From positions 124,705 through 188,704 of the forward strand of contig CH002692.1 in the NCBI GenBank assembly GCA_000149265.1: a stretch of 64,000 nucleotides of DNA. Reading direction: 5' to 3'. The first letter of the stretch is position 1. Each line of letters begins with the position of its first letter. The translations under genes were made by a program, and so were the position numbers. This DNA comes from Ciona savignyi (Eukaryota; Chordata; Ascidiacea; Phlebobranchia; Cionidae). Positions 23,301 through 38,300 of this stretch are shown here, piece after piece. The notes below the pieces were generated by a model that searched no databases, was not told the origin of the DNA, and saw only the letters and a list, made by a program, of their open reading frames with translations.

Positions 23301-26300
23301 TGAGATTATTATTACTTTTTGATGAATTTTTTTATATTTTACATTTTAACAACTTCCAGGTGTTCGATGTCCTGAAGAACTGACGAGCATAGAAAATGGA
23401 ATAGCAACATGCTCAGATGCAAATTATTATAACTCGGATTGCCGCTATGTTTGTAATGCTGGTTACGATTTTATGGCATTTGGTGGCGAGGACTTGTTAC
23501 CATTCATGTTCCTATTATTCCCTGTAAGCTCTTGTTTGAGCGACGGAACGTGGTCGATACCAGCTACATCTTGTGAGAAAAAGCAGTGCTCACCATTTCT
23601 GAATGATCTTGTTGCTGTAAGTTTTGAGTTGTTCTTTTATATTTTGCAATATTAAATATACTTTGTTGGTTTATTTTGAAAAACTTAAATTTGTAAGTTT
23701 AGATATGGAATGTGGTGAAAGGATTTTTTCACCTTAATATTTAAATTTAAATGTAACCAGACTAATTCAAGTTTATTATAACATGTTAAAGATTAAACCC
23801 CAAATAGTGCTATTTTAAGTATGAGACATTCAATAAAAATAATCTTAATTTTTTAGGAACGGCCAAACAGTCAGATGAGTTGTACTGATACCGATTTGTT
23901 TGATTCCACATGCACAATCGCTTGTGACACAGGATATGAGCTCATTGGACAGATTCGGTCACGCTGTTTGAGTTCTCAGGATTGGTCCAATTCCCTTGGT
24001 CATTGCCAAAGTATGTGATCATTTTCAACTTTAATAGAATCATATCTTTTTTAAAAACTATTTTACATGTTTTTTTGTATTAATAATCTAACATAAAATA
24101 GAATGCAATGTTTTTGTTTTGTGTTCTGATCCTGTTAAACTTCAATTTATTCGCACAGAAATAAGATGCCATGCAACTGCTGAACCTTCCGATGGCCATG
24201 CTTTGTGCAGTGATGAGAACAGATATAATTCCACTTGCAGTTACCAGTGCAATGAAGGCTTCGACCTCATTGGTGCCGAAACAACTTTTTGTCATGCAAA
24301 TCGATCTTGGAGTGCACCGGCCCCTGTCTGCCAAAGTATGTTGTCCTCATCATGTCATTTTGTAATGTTTTTACATTTTGTATTATAAAAAGTAAGTTGC
24401 TTCATATAGATTAATTAATATAATATTCTTTTTAGGAATTGAATGTGAACAATCTCGTACCTCTATAACAAACGGTATTGTGACTTGCACCATGGAAAAT
24501 TATTATGATTCGGCGTGCACGGCTTCATGTAGTCCAGGATATGAATTTGAAGGAAGCACTACATTGGCTCTAGTGAGGAAAGCTCGCCTCCGATCTTTGA
24601 ACCCAAACTCTAATGCTCCAGCAACTTATGATACCATTGTTAGTCATTGCCTAGCAACAGGATCATGGGATGTAAGTGCACCATCCTGTGTCAAACACTC
24701 ATGTGAACCCAGTGCAGAAGATTTAAGACAGGTTGGTCATGTTTTTCTTGCCATGACACATACTTTGATTGTTAGTTTTTTTTACCTTTTATACATGAAC
24801 ACGTTAAGTTGGCACATACATATAATGTAATAAAAACTTACAACCAGTTTCGCTCAAATGGAGAGATGAGTTGCACAGACAGCAGTTTATTCATGTCCAC
24901 GTGTCATCTACATTGCAACACTGGATACGAGGTCGTGCGAGGCAGCGTTTCTGTTCAGTGTGGAACAACAAAAGAGTGGTCTTCCAATTTGGGATTCTGT
25001 CAAAGTAATTTTTTGATCTCTGACTAGTATTGTTTGTAATAATGCTTCTTACTTGATGAAATTTGTTATTATCTATCATTATTTCTACTTTCTACTTTTA
25101 CCTGTTTTAATTTTATCCTATTTTTTATACATGGTACTATATTTTCAATTCTCAAACCTAATTTTTTTTTAATTACAGAGATTAGATGTTTGGAGTTCGA
25201 AGATTTAACTAATGGGGATACCAATTGTACTGAGGATAACAGATTCGAATCAGTTTGCTCGTTTGCATGCGCTGATGGCTATGAATTAATTGGTGAAGAA
25301 ACATCGACTTGTTTAGCAACCCGACTTTTCTCCAACCCAAAACCGACTTGTCAAAGTATGCATTTACTTTTAGCTTTATGTTTAAATACATCACTATTTA
25401 CTGTCATCCTTTATTGTGAATTTAAAACCATCACCAAAAGTAGAATTTTGCTCTTATTCACACATTTTTATGTCTCGGTAGAAATTGTTTGCCCGACCAG
25501 CCACACGAACCTGGAGAATGGCGAAGCAGAGTGTTCTGATGGTCCCAAGTTTGAATCTCGTTGCGAATATGTGTGCAACCCTGGGTACGAGATGACCGAT
25601 GTCCCCGCCGCTAACCCCGATGATAGCCCGGACACTGCAGTTCTCACTTGCCAAGCTGACCGCACATGGAGTGGAAGATTACCATTCTGCAACCGCAAGC
25701 AATGCTCTATGCATGATGGCGCTATTACAAGGGTAACTATTTTTTATATTCTCCCAATAATATCTGCTATTCTTACGTTTTGGTAAAACATCAATATTTT
25801 ATGTGCATTGCATTACACTTGCTTTATTGTTGCTTAAAGTTGTAATATATTATGAAGATTTGGTGGCAATGTAAAAGAATACAAACTCTAGTAAGCAAAA
25901 CATCACTCAGAATTAAAATGTTAAACTTTTGCAGGCAAAACTGAATGGCAATGTGCAGTGTACTGAGTCATCATGGTATGGATCCAGTTGTTCAGTGATG
26001 TGTAACGTGGGTTATATATTGGTTGGCGCAACTTCTACCCAGTGTACAGCATCTGCTGATTGGTCACCCACTATTGGCCACTGCATTAGTACGTATTGCT
26101 ATGTTTATTCTTGATTCTAGTATGTTTTGCCACAGTTTAAATAAAATTAAAGTTAAAATAATGAAAATAGTTTGAAGTTGAGAAAATCTAGCATTTTATT
26201 GTCTATCTGTTGTAAAAACTATTTTTCCATTTGTGTAAAACATTCAAAGCAAGTTTCAATGGATGATTGCACCAACAGAGGTACGATGTCCTGCATTATC

Positions 26301-29300
26301 GAGTCCACAAAATGGAGAGATGTCATGCACAGATGACAATAAGTTTCAATCCACTTGTGCATTCACATGCAGTAGAGGATACGAAAGAATTGGAGCCTCA
26401 TCATCCACCTGTCAATCAAACCGGACATTCACACAGGAGCCCCCAATGTGTAGAGGTATCCCATTTTAACTACCTCAGATTTTATTGTTTTCATGTTATT
26501 TCATTTTATTATGGTTTATAAATCGCAAAATATACCACATTTAATACCGCTACTGTATTATATACTAACCGATTATAACCTTAATAGAAATTCTCTGCCC
26601 CATGGAATACACTTCTGTTACTAACGGAGTTGTTATTTGTTCCGATGCCAACCGCTTTGACTCAATGTGTGAATACAATTGCAATGATGGATTCCAACTT
26701 ACAAGGGACAGCGTATCTCGTACTAGGTGCCAGATTAACTACAACTGGGAAGCTCTATTTAAGCCAGTATGTGAGAGGAAGTTGTGCTCTCAAGGTGATC
26801 CAATTATTATCCGGGTGAGTTTGTGTTTGTATTTTCGTCTACAGAAATGAAAGTATAAGTAAGACAGATAGCATGACATTTTTATAATAACCATTTTTAT
26901 TATCCAAATTTTTAGTTAAAAATACAAGATGATGAAACATAAAAAAACAATATTATAATGCAGATAATTTTATTTTTTATAAACACAACAAGGTCGAGTT
27001 GGTAATAAATATTCATTGTTAACCCTTGCTTTCAACCTATCAGGCGCTCCAACATGGCAGTATACAATGCACTAATGACATGAAATTCGAATCACAATGT
27101 ACTTTGTCATGTAATGTTGGTTATGAAATCACTGGAGATGGAAGCACTGTTTGTTTGGCCGATCAGTCATGGAGCGAAAATTTTGGCGAATGCATAAGTA
27201 AGTTCGTTGTGGTTCTTTGGAAACGGTCTAGCTATATGAATGTTATGAAGGAGATCGCATGTGAGTGTTCTTTAATTTTTTATGCTGGTTTTGGTTTCAA
27301 CTCAAAGAACAACCATCTAACTAAAGAGTTGTTAATTTTAAAAGTCGCAAGCATATTGGTTGCAAAAACTTACTGCGATGGTTTTTACATGGGATCATTT
27401 CAATTTTATCGGACGGCCAATTTAAATTAAAATTTATTCCAATAGAGGTCCAGTGCTCTGTGCTCGCTGATCCAGATAACGGTGGTATGAGGTGCACGGA
27501 AGCAAACAAATATCAGTCTATCTGCACCTTTTCTTGCAACGCTGGATATGAACTCATCGGCCATTCTACATCTGAATGTCAACATGACAGACAATTCAGC
27601 AATTCTGCTCCATTTTGTCAAAGTAAGCGATATTTCAAAAGTTTATGGAAAAAAAAAAGATTGCATTACATCTTAGTGTGGTCCAACTGTCTATCTTTGA
27701 GCAAGCATAGATTCAGGTTGTAGGCAAGTTATGACAAATTAAAATAGCCAGAGTTTTAAAATTTTTGGACTTTATCCTCAAGATTTATATATCAAATTCT
27801 TCAGAAACCCGGTGCCCTGTATCTCACCTGGAAACTGCCAATGCCAACACCACATGCACTGAGGAAAATCTGTTTGAATCCACTTGTGAATACCAATGTA
27901 TACCTGGGTATGAGGTGACAGGAGGTGTTACCACGGTTACGTGCATGGATGACCAGTCTTGGAGTGCAGAAAAGGCAATTTGTGAAAAGAAGATTTGTTC
28001 ATCAACTGATGAAAACATCGTGAAAGTGAGATCAACATTTATTTATGCTTTTCTTGTTTACTAAAGTCATGTATATGTTATGAGTATTAAGTCATAAAGG
28101 TATAAGTTTTTATTGCAAAAAAATAATAAATGATATATTAAAAAATTACAAAACCACCATTTTAAACATAACAGTTTTTCATGCTAGTTTTTTGTTTTAA
28201 ATAGGCTGATAAAAATGGAAATTTGACATGCACGGATGGTCACATATTTGACTCGGTATGCTCATTGGAATGTGACGTTGGATACGAACTGGTTGAAGGC
28301 GGATCTTCCCAGACCAGGTGCAGTGAAGATGCAACTTGGCAAGCACCAATTGGATATTGCATCAGTAAGTTTGAAAGCCCTTCTTTAATTTGTGTTCTAA
28401 ATTAATATTATTTTATTGTATCATAGAAATATTTATACCAACGTTTTCACAGAGATCGAATGCCCAATTCTTGATGAACCTGTCAATGGAAACATCAGTT
28501 GTAGTGAAAATAACAAATACCTTTCGGAATGTGAATTCCAGTGCAGCTTGGGATATGAGATTGTTGGGGAAGCAATCACTATGTGCCAAGCTGGAAGAAC
28601 ATGGAGTTACGCTGTACCGACTTGTCAACGTAAGTTGAAAAAATACCATTTAGTAAGAAAATATTAACCCCCGATTTTTAAAGTTGGTTAATTTTGTTGA
28701 CCAAATAATGCTTTTATACAATTTGTAATAATGTAAGTAAAGTTTAGTTGGTTAAATGTATTTGAAAGTGCTAAAGTATCAAATAAGTAAAATCATAAAT
28801 AGTAGTTATTAGGTAATAATCCAACAATGCAACCAGGTGTTAGTTGTCCAACAAACCACCTCACACTGACCCATGGTTCAGTATCTTGTTCAATTGGCAA
28901 CAAGTTTGAATCAGTGTGTGCATACCAATGTGACCGAGGTTATGAAATGGGAAGAAGAGACTTCAACCAATCAACATGCACGGAACTTATGCTGTGGACC
29001 AATCAGAAACCAACATGTATGAAAAAGAAATGTGCAATGGACAGTCCTGATATTGTTAAGGTAAATTACCTTAAATTAATAAAGACTTTTTTACCTAAAA
29101 CATAACTAAGAAATAAGTTTTATACATACACGTTCTATGTGCATGCTAACACTCTGTATTACCATCTTAGGCGAATTTGATCGGCACTGTTACTTGCACA
29201 GAAGAAAATCTATATCAGTCAGTTTGTTCTGTTGATTGTCCGAGTGGTTATGAGCTCACAGAAGGACATCAAGACATTACATGTTCACACACTGCCCAAT

Positions 29301-32300
29301 GGAGTGAAAGCATGGGACATTGTCAAAGTAGGAAATAAAATAAGATCTTTTAATTATCATAGTTTTCCTCTTTTATAAGGTATTTTATTAATTTAATGGT
29401 ACAGGTATTTTTGGTCATTTCTTATGCACCATTTAGTCCATCAAAAAACAATGTGGGTCCGTTATTATTAACTACCGTGACTATTAGCAAAATAGATTTC
29501 TCACAAGTCATGTTTCATCAGGGATACGATGTGGTGTGCTTGACCAACCTATGAACAGCACCATGGTCTGTTCTGATGAGGACAAGTTTGAATCTGTGTG
29601 CCACTTCACTTGCACACCTGGATATTACCGAGATGGACCATCATCTACCACTTGCCAAGCGGATCGCACTTATTCCAATGAACTACCTACATGTCAAAGT
29701 ACGGATGAAATGTTGTGATTGGACAGCTAAGCCAACTATTTTGTAGTTGTATAGTTTCCTTGGTTTCTTTAAATGGCTTTGACGAAAAACGTGTAAATTT
29801 TAGTTAGAAAACAGGAATAATATGGCAAATATACAGGGGTTGGAGGCAAACTGCCTTAATATATCTTATAGATAATAATTTAATAGGCCTGTAGTTATAA
29901 AATACCATTCACCACTCTAATGTGGTTAATTTATATAACTCATTCATAGAAATCAGTTGTCCTGATGATCACAACAATATTCAATTTGGATCGGTCAACT
30001 GCACTGAAGGCAATCTCTTCCAATCTGTCTGCTCATATCAGTGTGATGCCGACTACCAGATATTCGGGGATAGTTTCGCTACAAATTCGATTGTGACGTC
30101 GGAATGTCAAGACTTTGGTGAATGGACGGAAGTTGTTCCAATTTGTGAAAGGAAAACTTGTTCTCATGACGATGAAGATTTTATTGCAGTGAGTATTGAG
30201 CACTGTATCAGATAATCATGTTTTTAGATGTCAGACAGTTTAATGTAGTTTAAATCTTGTTATGTGAATAATTTATTAATGTGGTACCGGATTTTTATAT
30301 TTTAGAGAATTTTGTTGTATTTTTAAATTTAACTGATCTACTTATCCATTATGTAGTGAAGTACGAAATTTCTCTGTTTACTGCTTAATTATTCTTTTTC
30401 CAAAAAAAATATCAAAACATCTGTAACTTCCCAGGCCATGGAGAGTGGATCAGTTGAATGTAGTGATGGAAATCGTGCCGGCACAGTTTGTATGATTACA
30501 TGCAATGAGGGATATGAAGTGGTTGGAATGACTGTGATCACGTGCACATCATCTGGTTCATGGAACGACTCCATCGGATATTGTGAAAGTAAGAATTGGA
30601 AGTTTTACAATAAACACATTAAAATTAACTGACCTCTCAATTTTTAAAAAAATTTGATCTGTAGTGGAATTTAAGTTATGAGCCTTTTAATTAAAGTAAA
30701 TGAATCTAAATAATAATATTTACCAATAAAAATTATTTTTTTGCAGATATCGAATGTCCTCATTTAAATCCACCTGAGTCTGGTGACATATCATGCACAT
30801 CGGAAAACAACTTTGCATCAGTGTGCACATACACATGCGATGACGGATACCAGTTTGTCGGGGATGTGGATGTCAATGAGAAAGGCACACAATGTTTATC
30901 TGACAGAACTTGGACTGTGGAAACACTCGCACAATGTGAAAGTATGTTAATCTTTAAAGTAATTTATTATAAAATGCATGTGGGAGCATAAAAATTGCAC
31001 TGTTCTGATCTGTGATTTAGTAAGTTAATACTTGTATGTTATATTACATATGATTAAGTGCCTTACTTCTAAAAAGGCATCATTTAGAGCAGTGCTTCCC
31101 AAACTAGGGGTCGCGACCCCGACGGGGGTCGCAAGAAAAAAAATGGGGTCGCAAAAGCTTCCTGTTTTTCATACAAATTGCTTATAATACCCTACTTTAT
31201 GCTTCGTAGCCTATTTATTAAAAAACTTTCTCTGAATTGAAACGGCATTATTGGCGTTTTTGACTACAGTATAAAGATACATTACACTGTTAAATTCCGT
31301 CTGTAGTACTGTGACGAACTACCATTGTTACAGCATAGTGTACATTATGTACACATTGAGCCACGGTTTGACTTACTGTGCAAAAACATGCAGCTCATTA
31401 AATAACAAACTCAGTTTTCGATCTTTGTAAATACTGTTGTTTGTCTGCTTTTTTACCGTACTCTTACATTCTTACAACTTAAAATAAGTTAAAAAGACAA
31501 AAAGGGGTCGTAAATTTTTTTGATAATGAGAAAAGGGTCGCTCGTAAAAAAGTTTGGGAAGCCCTGATTTAGAGCATATATTTACACACAAGGTAATTTG
31601 GAAAATATTTATAGAAAAACACTGTCCGCTGTGGTCTGCCCCCGACCATGGATCAATCAACTGCACTGACAGCAACTTGTACATGTCACAATGCTTGTAC
31701 ATGTGCGAAGACGGCTACAGACTGAGCCATCCAACAGACAGCAGCAACCAGCATAGTGAAATTGTGTCCTGTGGAAGCAATGCGGAATGGAGTGTGGCCG
31801 AAGCACCAAAATGCACAAGGATAACATGCTCGCCTAATGCAACTACACTGCAACAGGTAAGACCTTCAGTGGGCTAACAAAATTAATATTTATTATGCCA
31901 TGTAAAAGCATGTTTCTGTAATGTAAGAAAATACAAGTAAAATAAATTATAGAAATGAAAAATGTGGACCCAGACCTATATATCCCATTTTTACTCTATC
32001 ATCATCATATGTGTTATTATCAAACATTCAGTTAATTGGTTCAATTAACTTTTTCAGACTGAACTTCATGGTTCAATCACTTGCTCCAACAACGCATTTT
32101 ATGAATCAGTATGTACTGTAAAGTGCAATAAGGGGTATGAGTTGAGTGGGGAAAATAATGTGACAAGTTGCAGTTCGTCTTTAGAATGGACACCTCAGTT
32201 ATCCGCTTGTGAAAGTAAGTAATTTACATTTAATCGACACTAAATAATTAAAGTAAAGATTTGTCCATTACTGTTAATATATTCCTATTTTAGAAATCCA

Positions 32301-35300
32301 ATGTAACGCACTGGTGGCACCAGCCAATGGTAGGATCTCATGTAGCGAGGGGAGCCAATATAAGTCGCACTGCAAACTCATGTGTGACCTCGGGTATTCC
32401 ATCCTTGACCCTGAGAACGATTATGATGTCAACAAAGGAATAGAATGTCGAGCTGACGGTAGCTGGTGTGGGGAAGTACCTACCTGTGAAAGTAAGTTTT
32501 GTTTAGTAGAAACAATTATTTTTTTGTCATTTTCTGCAGTAAAATACTAACAACATTTTTTAAATTGTTTTAAATTGATAAATTTTTTCAGAAATCCAAT
32601 GTTCTGCTGCCCACCTGAGCATTGCATATGGGACGGTGCACTGCAGTGATGACAATATCTTCCAATCAACCTGTGTCTACCACTGCAATACTGGATACCA
32701 CATGATACAAGGACAACCCGACAGAGCTGAGTGCACTCACAACACAAGGTGGACGAACCCAGTGCCAACCTGTGAGAATAATCGCTGCCCTGCTAATGAT
32801 ACCAGTATCTCTGAGGTTAGAACAATAAATATTACCCATTCATTGTTTAAGAACAAATTTATTGTGTTTTGACATAAACAGTCTATTGTATGATTGAGGA
32901 AATTTAGGATTTATAAATTTATCTACTAAGTAGATCATGAGAATTAAAAGAAATTATTATAACTTTTCGTTCATTTATATTTATACCAACAACAAAACTG
33001 TAACTCTTTTATTTTCTGGTTATTTTAATAATGTTTTAATATTTAGGCACTTCTATTTGGAGATGTCACTTGCACTGATGAAAATAAGTTTGGATCACGA
33101 TGCTTGTTAAAATGTTATGAAGGATATGAAATGAGTGGGGAACCAGGAACCAATTGTCTGGAGTCTGGCAGATGGAGCAATGGACTTGGACTGTGTTCAA
33201 GTTAGTATGCTTTATTGGATTTTTGATTTCAAAATATCTTACATGGTACATCATGCCAAATCACAATGAATGTTACATTTTTGGTAAATAGATGTAAAAA
33301 ACATTAAATTCTCCAGAAATTGAGTGTGAACCGATAGAAGCACCATCCAACACTTCACTACAGTGCACGGATGAATTCAAGTTTCAATCGCTGTGCGTGT
33401 TCGAGTGCATAGCTGGTTATACTCGTTCAGATGAGGCATCATACGACATGTCATGTCAAGCTGATGGAAACTGGATGGGAAGTGTTCCAACCTGTGAAAG
33501 TAATTAAAAGCTTTTATTGTGTTTAGTACACTACTTTTATTTCAATTCAAAAGTTTTTTAAACATTAATCTTCTGAAAATTTAAACAGCCATATTGCTTT
33601 AAAATTTATTACATTATAAAATTAATACACATATTTAAAATTTTTTGGGGGGTTATATAATTTTTTATTGTGTTATGTATGTTCAGTTTCATTTACGCAT
33701 TAATATATTTTTTGTAAACCGAGTTTTTTTTTTCCAGAAATAACTTGCCCAATTGATCAAGTGGTTACAATCGAACATGGCCAGGTCACATGCGATGACC
33801 AGAATCGTTTCGAATCGCAGTGTGTGTTTGTGTGTGACCCTGGCTACACAATGTTGCATCATAATAGCGAATATGATGTAACAACACATGTGTTAAGCTG
33901 CTTAGCAAATGGAAGTTGGGATTTTGAGAATTATCCCGAGTGTGTTCCTGTTGGGTGTCCCGATGTGGTATGTATCAATGACACAATTTTGTGGAGAACT
34001 ACAGTTTTAAAAATAAAATAATTTAAATAAAAATAAAATGTTTTAATATTTATTTCATGAAAAATTTAAAAAATACAACATTTTGCAAATATTCAATTTT
34101 TCGCTGATGGCATACTTTTAAATAATTTTTTAAACAATAAAATTCTTTTGTAATATATATATCATATTTTTTTATAAATATAAATATTTTTTTTGGTTTC
34201 AGGGTGTAGTGAATGGGAGACTTGATTGCAGTGGTGGTTTTACATACGGATCGCAATGCATGTTATCATGTGATAATGGATATGAAGCAACATCCCCATC
34301 CATCAATATTCAGTGCGACAGCAGTGGGGAATGGTGGCCACAACTTGCTGCTTGTCAAAGTAATTTATTTTCTATGTAATTTTTCTTTTAATTATTGAAT
34401 AGGTAAAAACTACTTATTAATTAGGTTAAAATACTACAATATAAACAGGGTGATTGTTATTGATATAATTATCTTTGATAACATGACCCACTCTTATAGA
34501 AAATTCTGTATATACTCGTAATTTTCATAAACTAGTTAATTCAAGTTTATTGAACAATAAATGAACATATTTTTGCTGAGAATTGACTGTAAAATTGACT
34601 TCTCTTCAACAGAAATAAGTTGCTCTGACCCAACAACTCCACACACAAGCATATCATGCACAGATGGCTTTAATTATGGTTCAATTTGCTCATTTTCAAG
34701 CTGTGAGGTTGGTTATGAAGCATCCACATCAGTGGATGATGTTACAAGCTGTATGGCTGATGGACAGTGGTTGGGACTAGCACCGCAGTGCACAAGTAAG
34801 TCCAATGGGATTTTATACACTGGATATCACCTGACACATAGTGCTTATAAAATATGTCAGTAGCATAGCAATGCATTTTTCTTTTACATAGATTTTTATA
34901 GTAAAAATAAACATTAAGTGACCATTTTATAAATTAAGTGTTTCTTACTGTGCCTTTTTTATGTATTTCAATTTGATGTCATTACTATAGAAAAGACTTG
35001 TCCTGCTTCCTTCATTGATGTGAACAATGGACGGGTGGTTTGCAATGATACAAACAACTTCCAGTCAGAATGTGAGTTCATATGCGACACTGGTTACGAG
35101 TTGAACCAAGTTAATAATATCGCACGATGTGGTCAAACAAATACTTGGAACATCCAATCTCCTTTTTGCATAAGAAGACAATCATGTGGCTCAACTGTAA
35201 GTTAAATATTTCAATTGTGGGAATTGTGGAAAAATGTTTTGAGCAATTCAACTATGTAACCTTTTTTGTTAAAATAGTTTGCATAAAATTATTTTTTTCT

Positions 35301-38300
35301 TATCTGGATGTTTTTTTTGATAGTACGTCTTTACTTAACTTTATCTATAGTTGATAACATAATGTACTAACCTGAAACGACCATGTCACAGTATGTTCCA
35401 TTCGGCAACGTGCACTGTGGTAGCGATGGTCGCTGTCGATTGAACTGCCAGCCGACCTCCACACTTCTTGGGGTTGCTGAAAGCATCTGCACCGATGTTA
35501 ATGGGACAGTTTCGTGGACACCTGCTCTTGGAAGCTGTTTACGTAAGTAACTAATCTAGTTGAAAAATATAAATGGCAGAATCGTGTTTATGTCTCTGCC
35601 TTTACATTATTAATTTTATTTATTTAGTCAATTTTAGAATATTTTTTATTGTTGTGCACATTGGAATGCGGCTAAATATAAAACACATTTTACCCTGGTA
35701 ATAGTTCATTTAATTCAAATTAAATTATATCTGAAAATAACCTGTCACAGGTCGCTCATGTGCCGCCATCACTTCGATAAGGAATGGAAATGTAGAGTGC
35801 ACCAATAACTTCAAATTCCGATCAGTTTGTCGGTTTAGATGTGAAAATGGCTATCAGCTATCTGGCCCGGTTGCTGCAAGATGTAATGCTAACTTACAGT
35901 GGAGCAGTGAGACTCCAGTCTGTCAGGGTGAGTATTCATAAACTTCCTGTGATTTATCAACCTGACTGCAAGGTACACAATTGTAGGACAATACCAATGA
36001 TTCCGTCCAACTGTGAATACTAACCCGTTCCGTGACAGATATGTATTACTACAGTGTTAAAGTAATCGAATAAAACAAACTGCTACTTGGGAGTAGACAG
36101 TAGACTAATAAAAAATTATATTCCTTTTATCCAAATATTTTTTGCTACAATGCTATGTCATAGCAAAGACCTAATATCGACTGACACAACTCTTGATTAA
36201 AACTTTTACTAACTCTGGTTTATTATTTCAGCCGTAACATGTAACGCAACATATACCGACATCGCATTCGGATCTGCCATTCAATCCAATTCCAATTTGC
36301 AAGGGTGAGTGTCATTGTCAGCAATGATTTTGCTTTTAATATGTCTGTACTAATAAACATGCAATTAACAGGTCAGTGATAAGATACACATGTACTGAAG
36401 ATGGGTATGTGTTGGTTGGCGACCACCAGATCACGTGTCGGAGTGATGGTCGATGGAGTGCGGAGAAACCAAAATGTCAACGTTAGTATTACATTATTTT
36501 CTTTAAGATTTAACCCTGTAAATGTTTGTAAATGTCGATAAAGTTTATTTGTTTACCTTAGTTACTAAATTCTAACCAGCAGTTTTAAAATACAGTAGTA
36601 CAAAAATATTTTAGAAATTTTCAACAGTGATACACAGTTAACAAATATTCAGTGTGAAATTCCACTATTATGTTCCCACAATCAATTCGTAATAACATAT
36701 AAATATGTGATTACTTGCAGGCCAGCAATGTCCACCACTACATATTGTTAACGGGGGCGTTCAGTGCACCCAGGAAATCCACAATGAATGGGGTTCCCAG
36801 TGTTCGTTCTTCTGCAATGAATTTCACCAACTTGACGGCAACCACTCCACCACTGTGTGTGGAAGAGATGGACAATGGAGCAATCCAACTCCATTCTGCA
36901 GAGGTGATTGTGCTTATCATACTAACATGAATAATGATACATAAAAACTAGAATTACTGTATCAAAGAAGCGTTTTGTTAAATTTAAGTGAAACTTAACA
37001 AACAAAACACCTTTATTATGCAAAAACCTTACTTGGTATGGCTAGGTTTAATATTACCATAATTTAAAAAACAACTTAGATTTTGATCTTGTTTATTACC
37101 AGGTCACTGTGATATTGATTTTCCCAACTTTGAAAACGGAAGTGTCACTTGCACAAATTCGAACTACCATCATTCTCAGTGCAGGTAAGTTAGAAATATT
37201 ACACTTAGTAATTGTGTATAGCTGTTCATTAGATTGTTTTAATTTAAGCTGAGGCCACAGTTTTACTTTTATTAATTTCAGTCATTTTTATTATTTTTTA
37301 CTGTGTGGGGCTGTTGAAAAGTATCTGCACTGATCAGTCCCATGCATTATAATCCGAACTTAAATATTTGTTTCAATTTCAGCTTCAGTTGTGATAGTGA
37401 TGAGAATGGAACACCGCTTAACATGCACGGATCCAGATTATTAACGTGTCAGAGCAGTGGGAGATGGAGTGCCACACCACCCTGTTGCACAGGTACAACG
37501 TACAACCTTCATTATTCATGAAAATATTTCATAAGGCTGTATCCGGTTTCCTTGTGGCAATTGCTGAACACGATTCATGGATCATTTAACAGAATAATTG
37601 AACCGAATAATTGTCCAACTAAAAATTTAATTATTTTATTTTCAGTAAGGGACAGTAATAATAATGTCATACGGTGTACAGTACACAATAACAATTTCCG
37701 AATTCACTACAAACCCAACATTATGTGAATTTTGTTCTCACAGATGCATGCCCCAGTCGGACCAAAGTGGACTTGTATATTGTAATTGAAAGTAGATCAA
37801 GTGTTGAAAGTGGAAACTGGAACACACTGCTTAACTTTATAAATCTGGTAAGTACACTTTTTGCTTCTTAAAATGTATAGTATTTAAAAGTACACATACA
37901 CTTGATATCTAAATTAAGGTTTTTGTTACCAAGGTTTGGATTTTAAAAACCGACAGGACCTTAAAAAACCATTGTGATTTTAATTAACATGCCTTTAGGT
38001 TTATTATTAATAAACACGTATATTTCAGTTAATTCGACAATTCAGTGTTAATGACGAAACAACTCTTGTCGGTCTTCTTCGTTACCATAGAGAGGTTGAT
38101 GTAATAGGGGAAGTCCCCCTGGGACGACATAGAAATCTTGAAAGTTTATCGCGAGCCATCAAGTTCATGCCATATGGTGGTTATGGTGAGTTAAATGTGT
38201 TAATACTGATATTTTCCACCTTTGCACCAGTTAGAAAACACACTGGAAACTAGCTGTGATTGGCATTTTTTTTTAAATTTGTGTTTTTTTGTGCTTAGTG

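Noticed and set aside
30942-31614. Possible missing sushi exon in a long intron
   Set aside because: The extra length is the 477-bp hAT MITE; module phases join without another exon.
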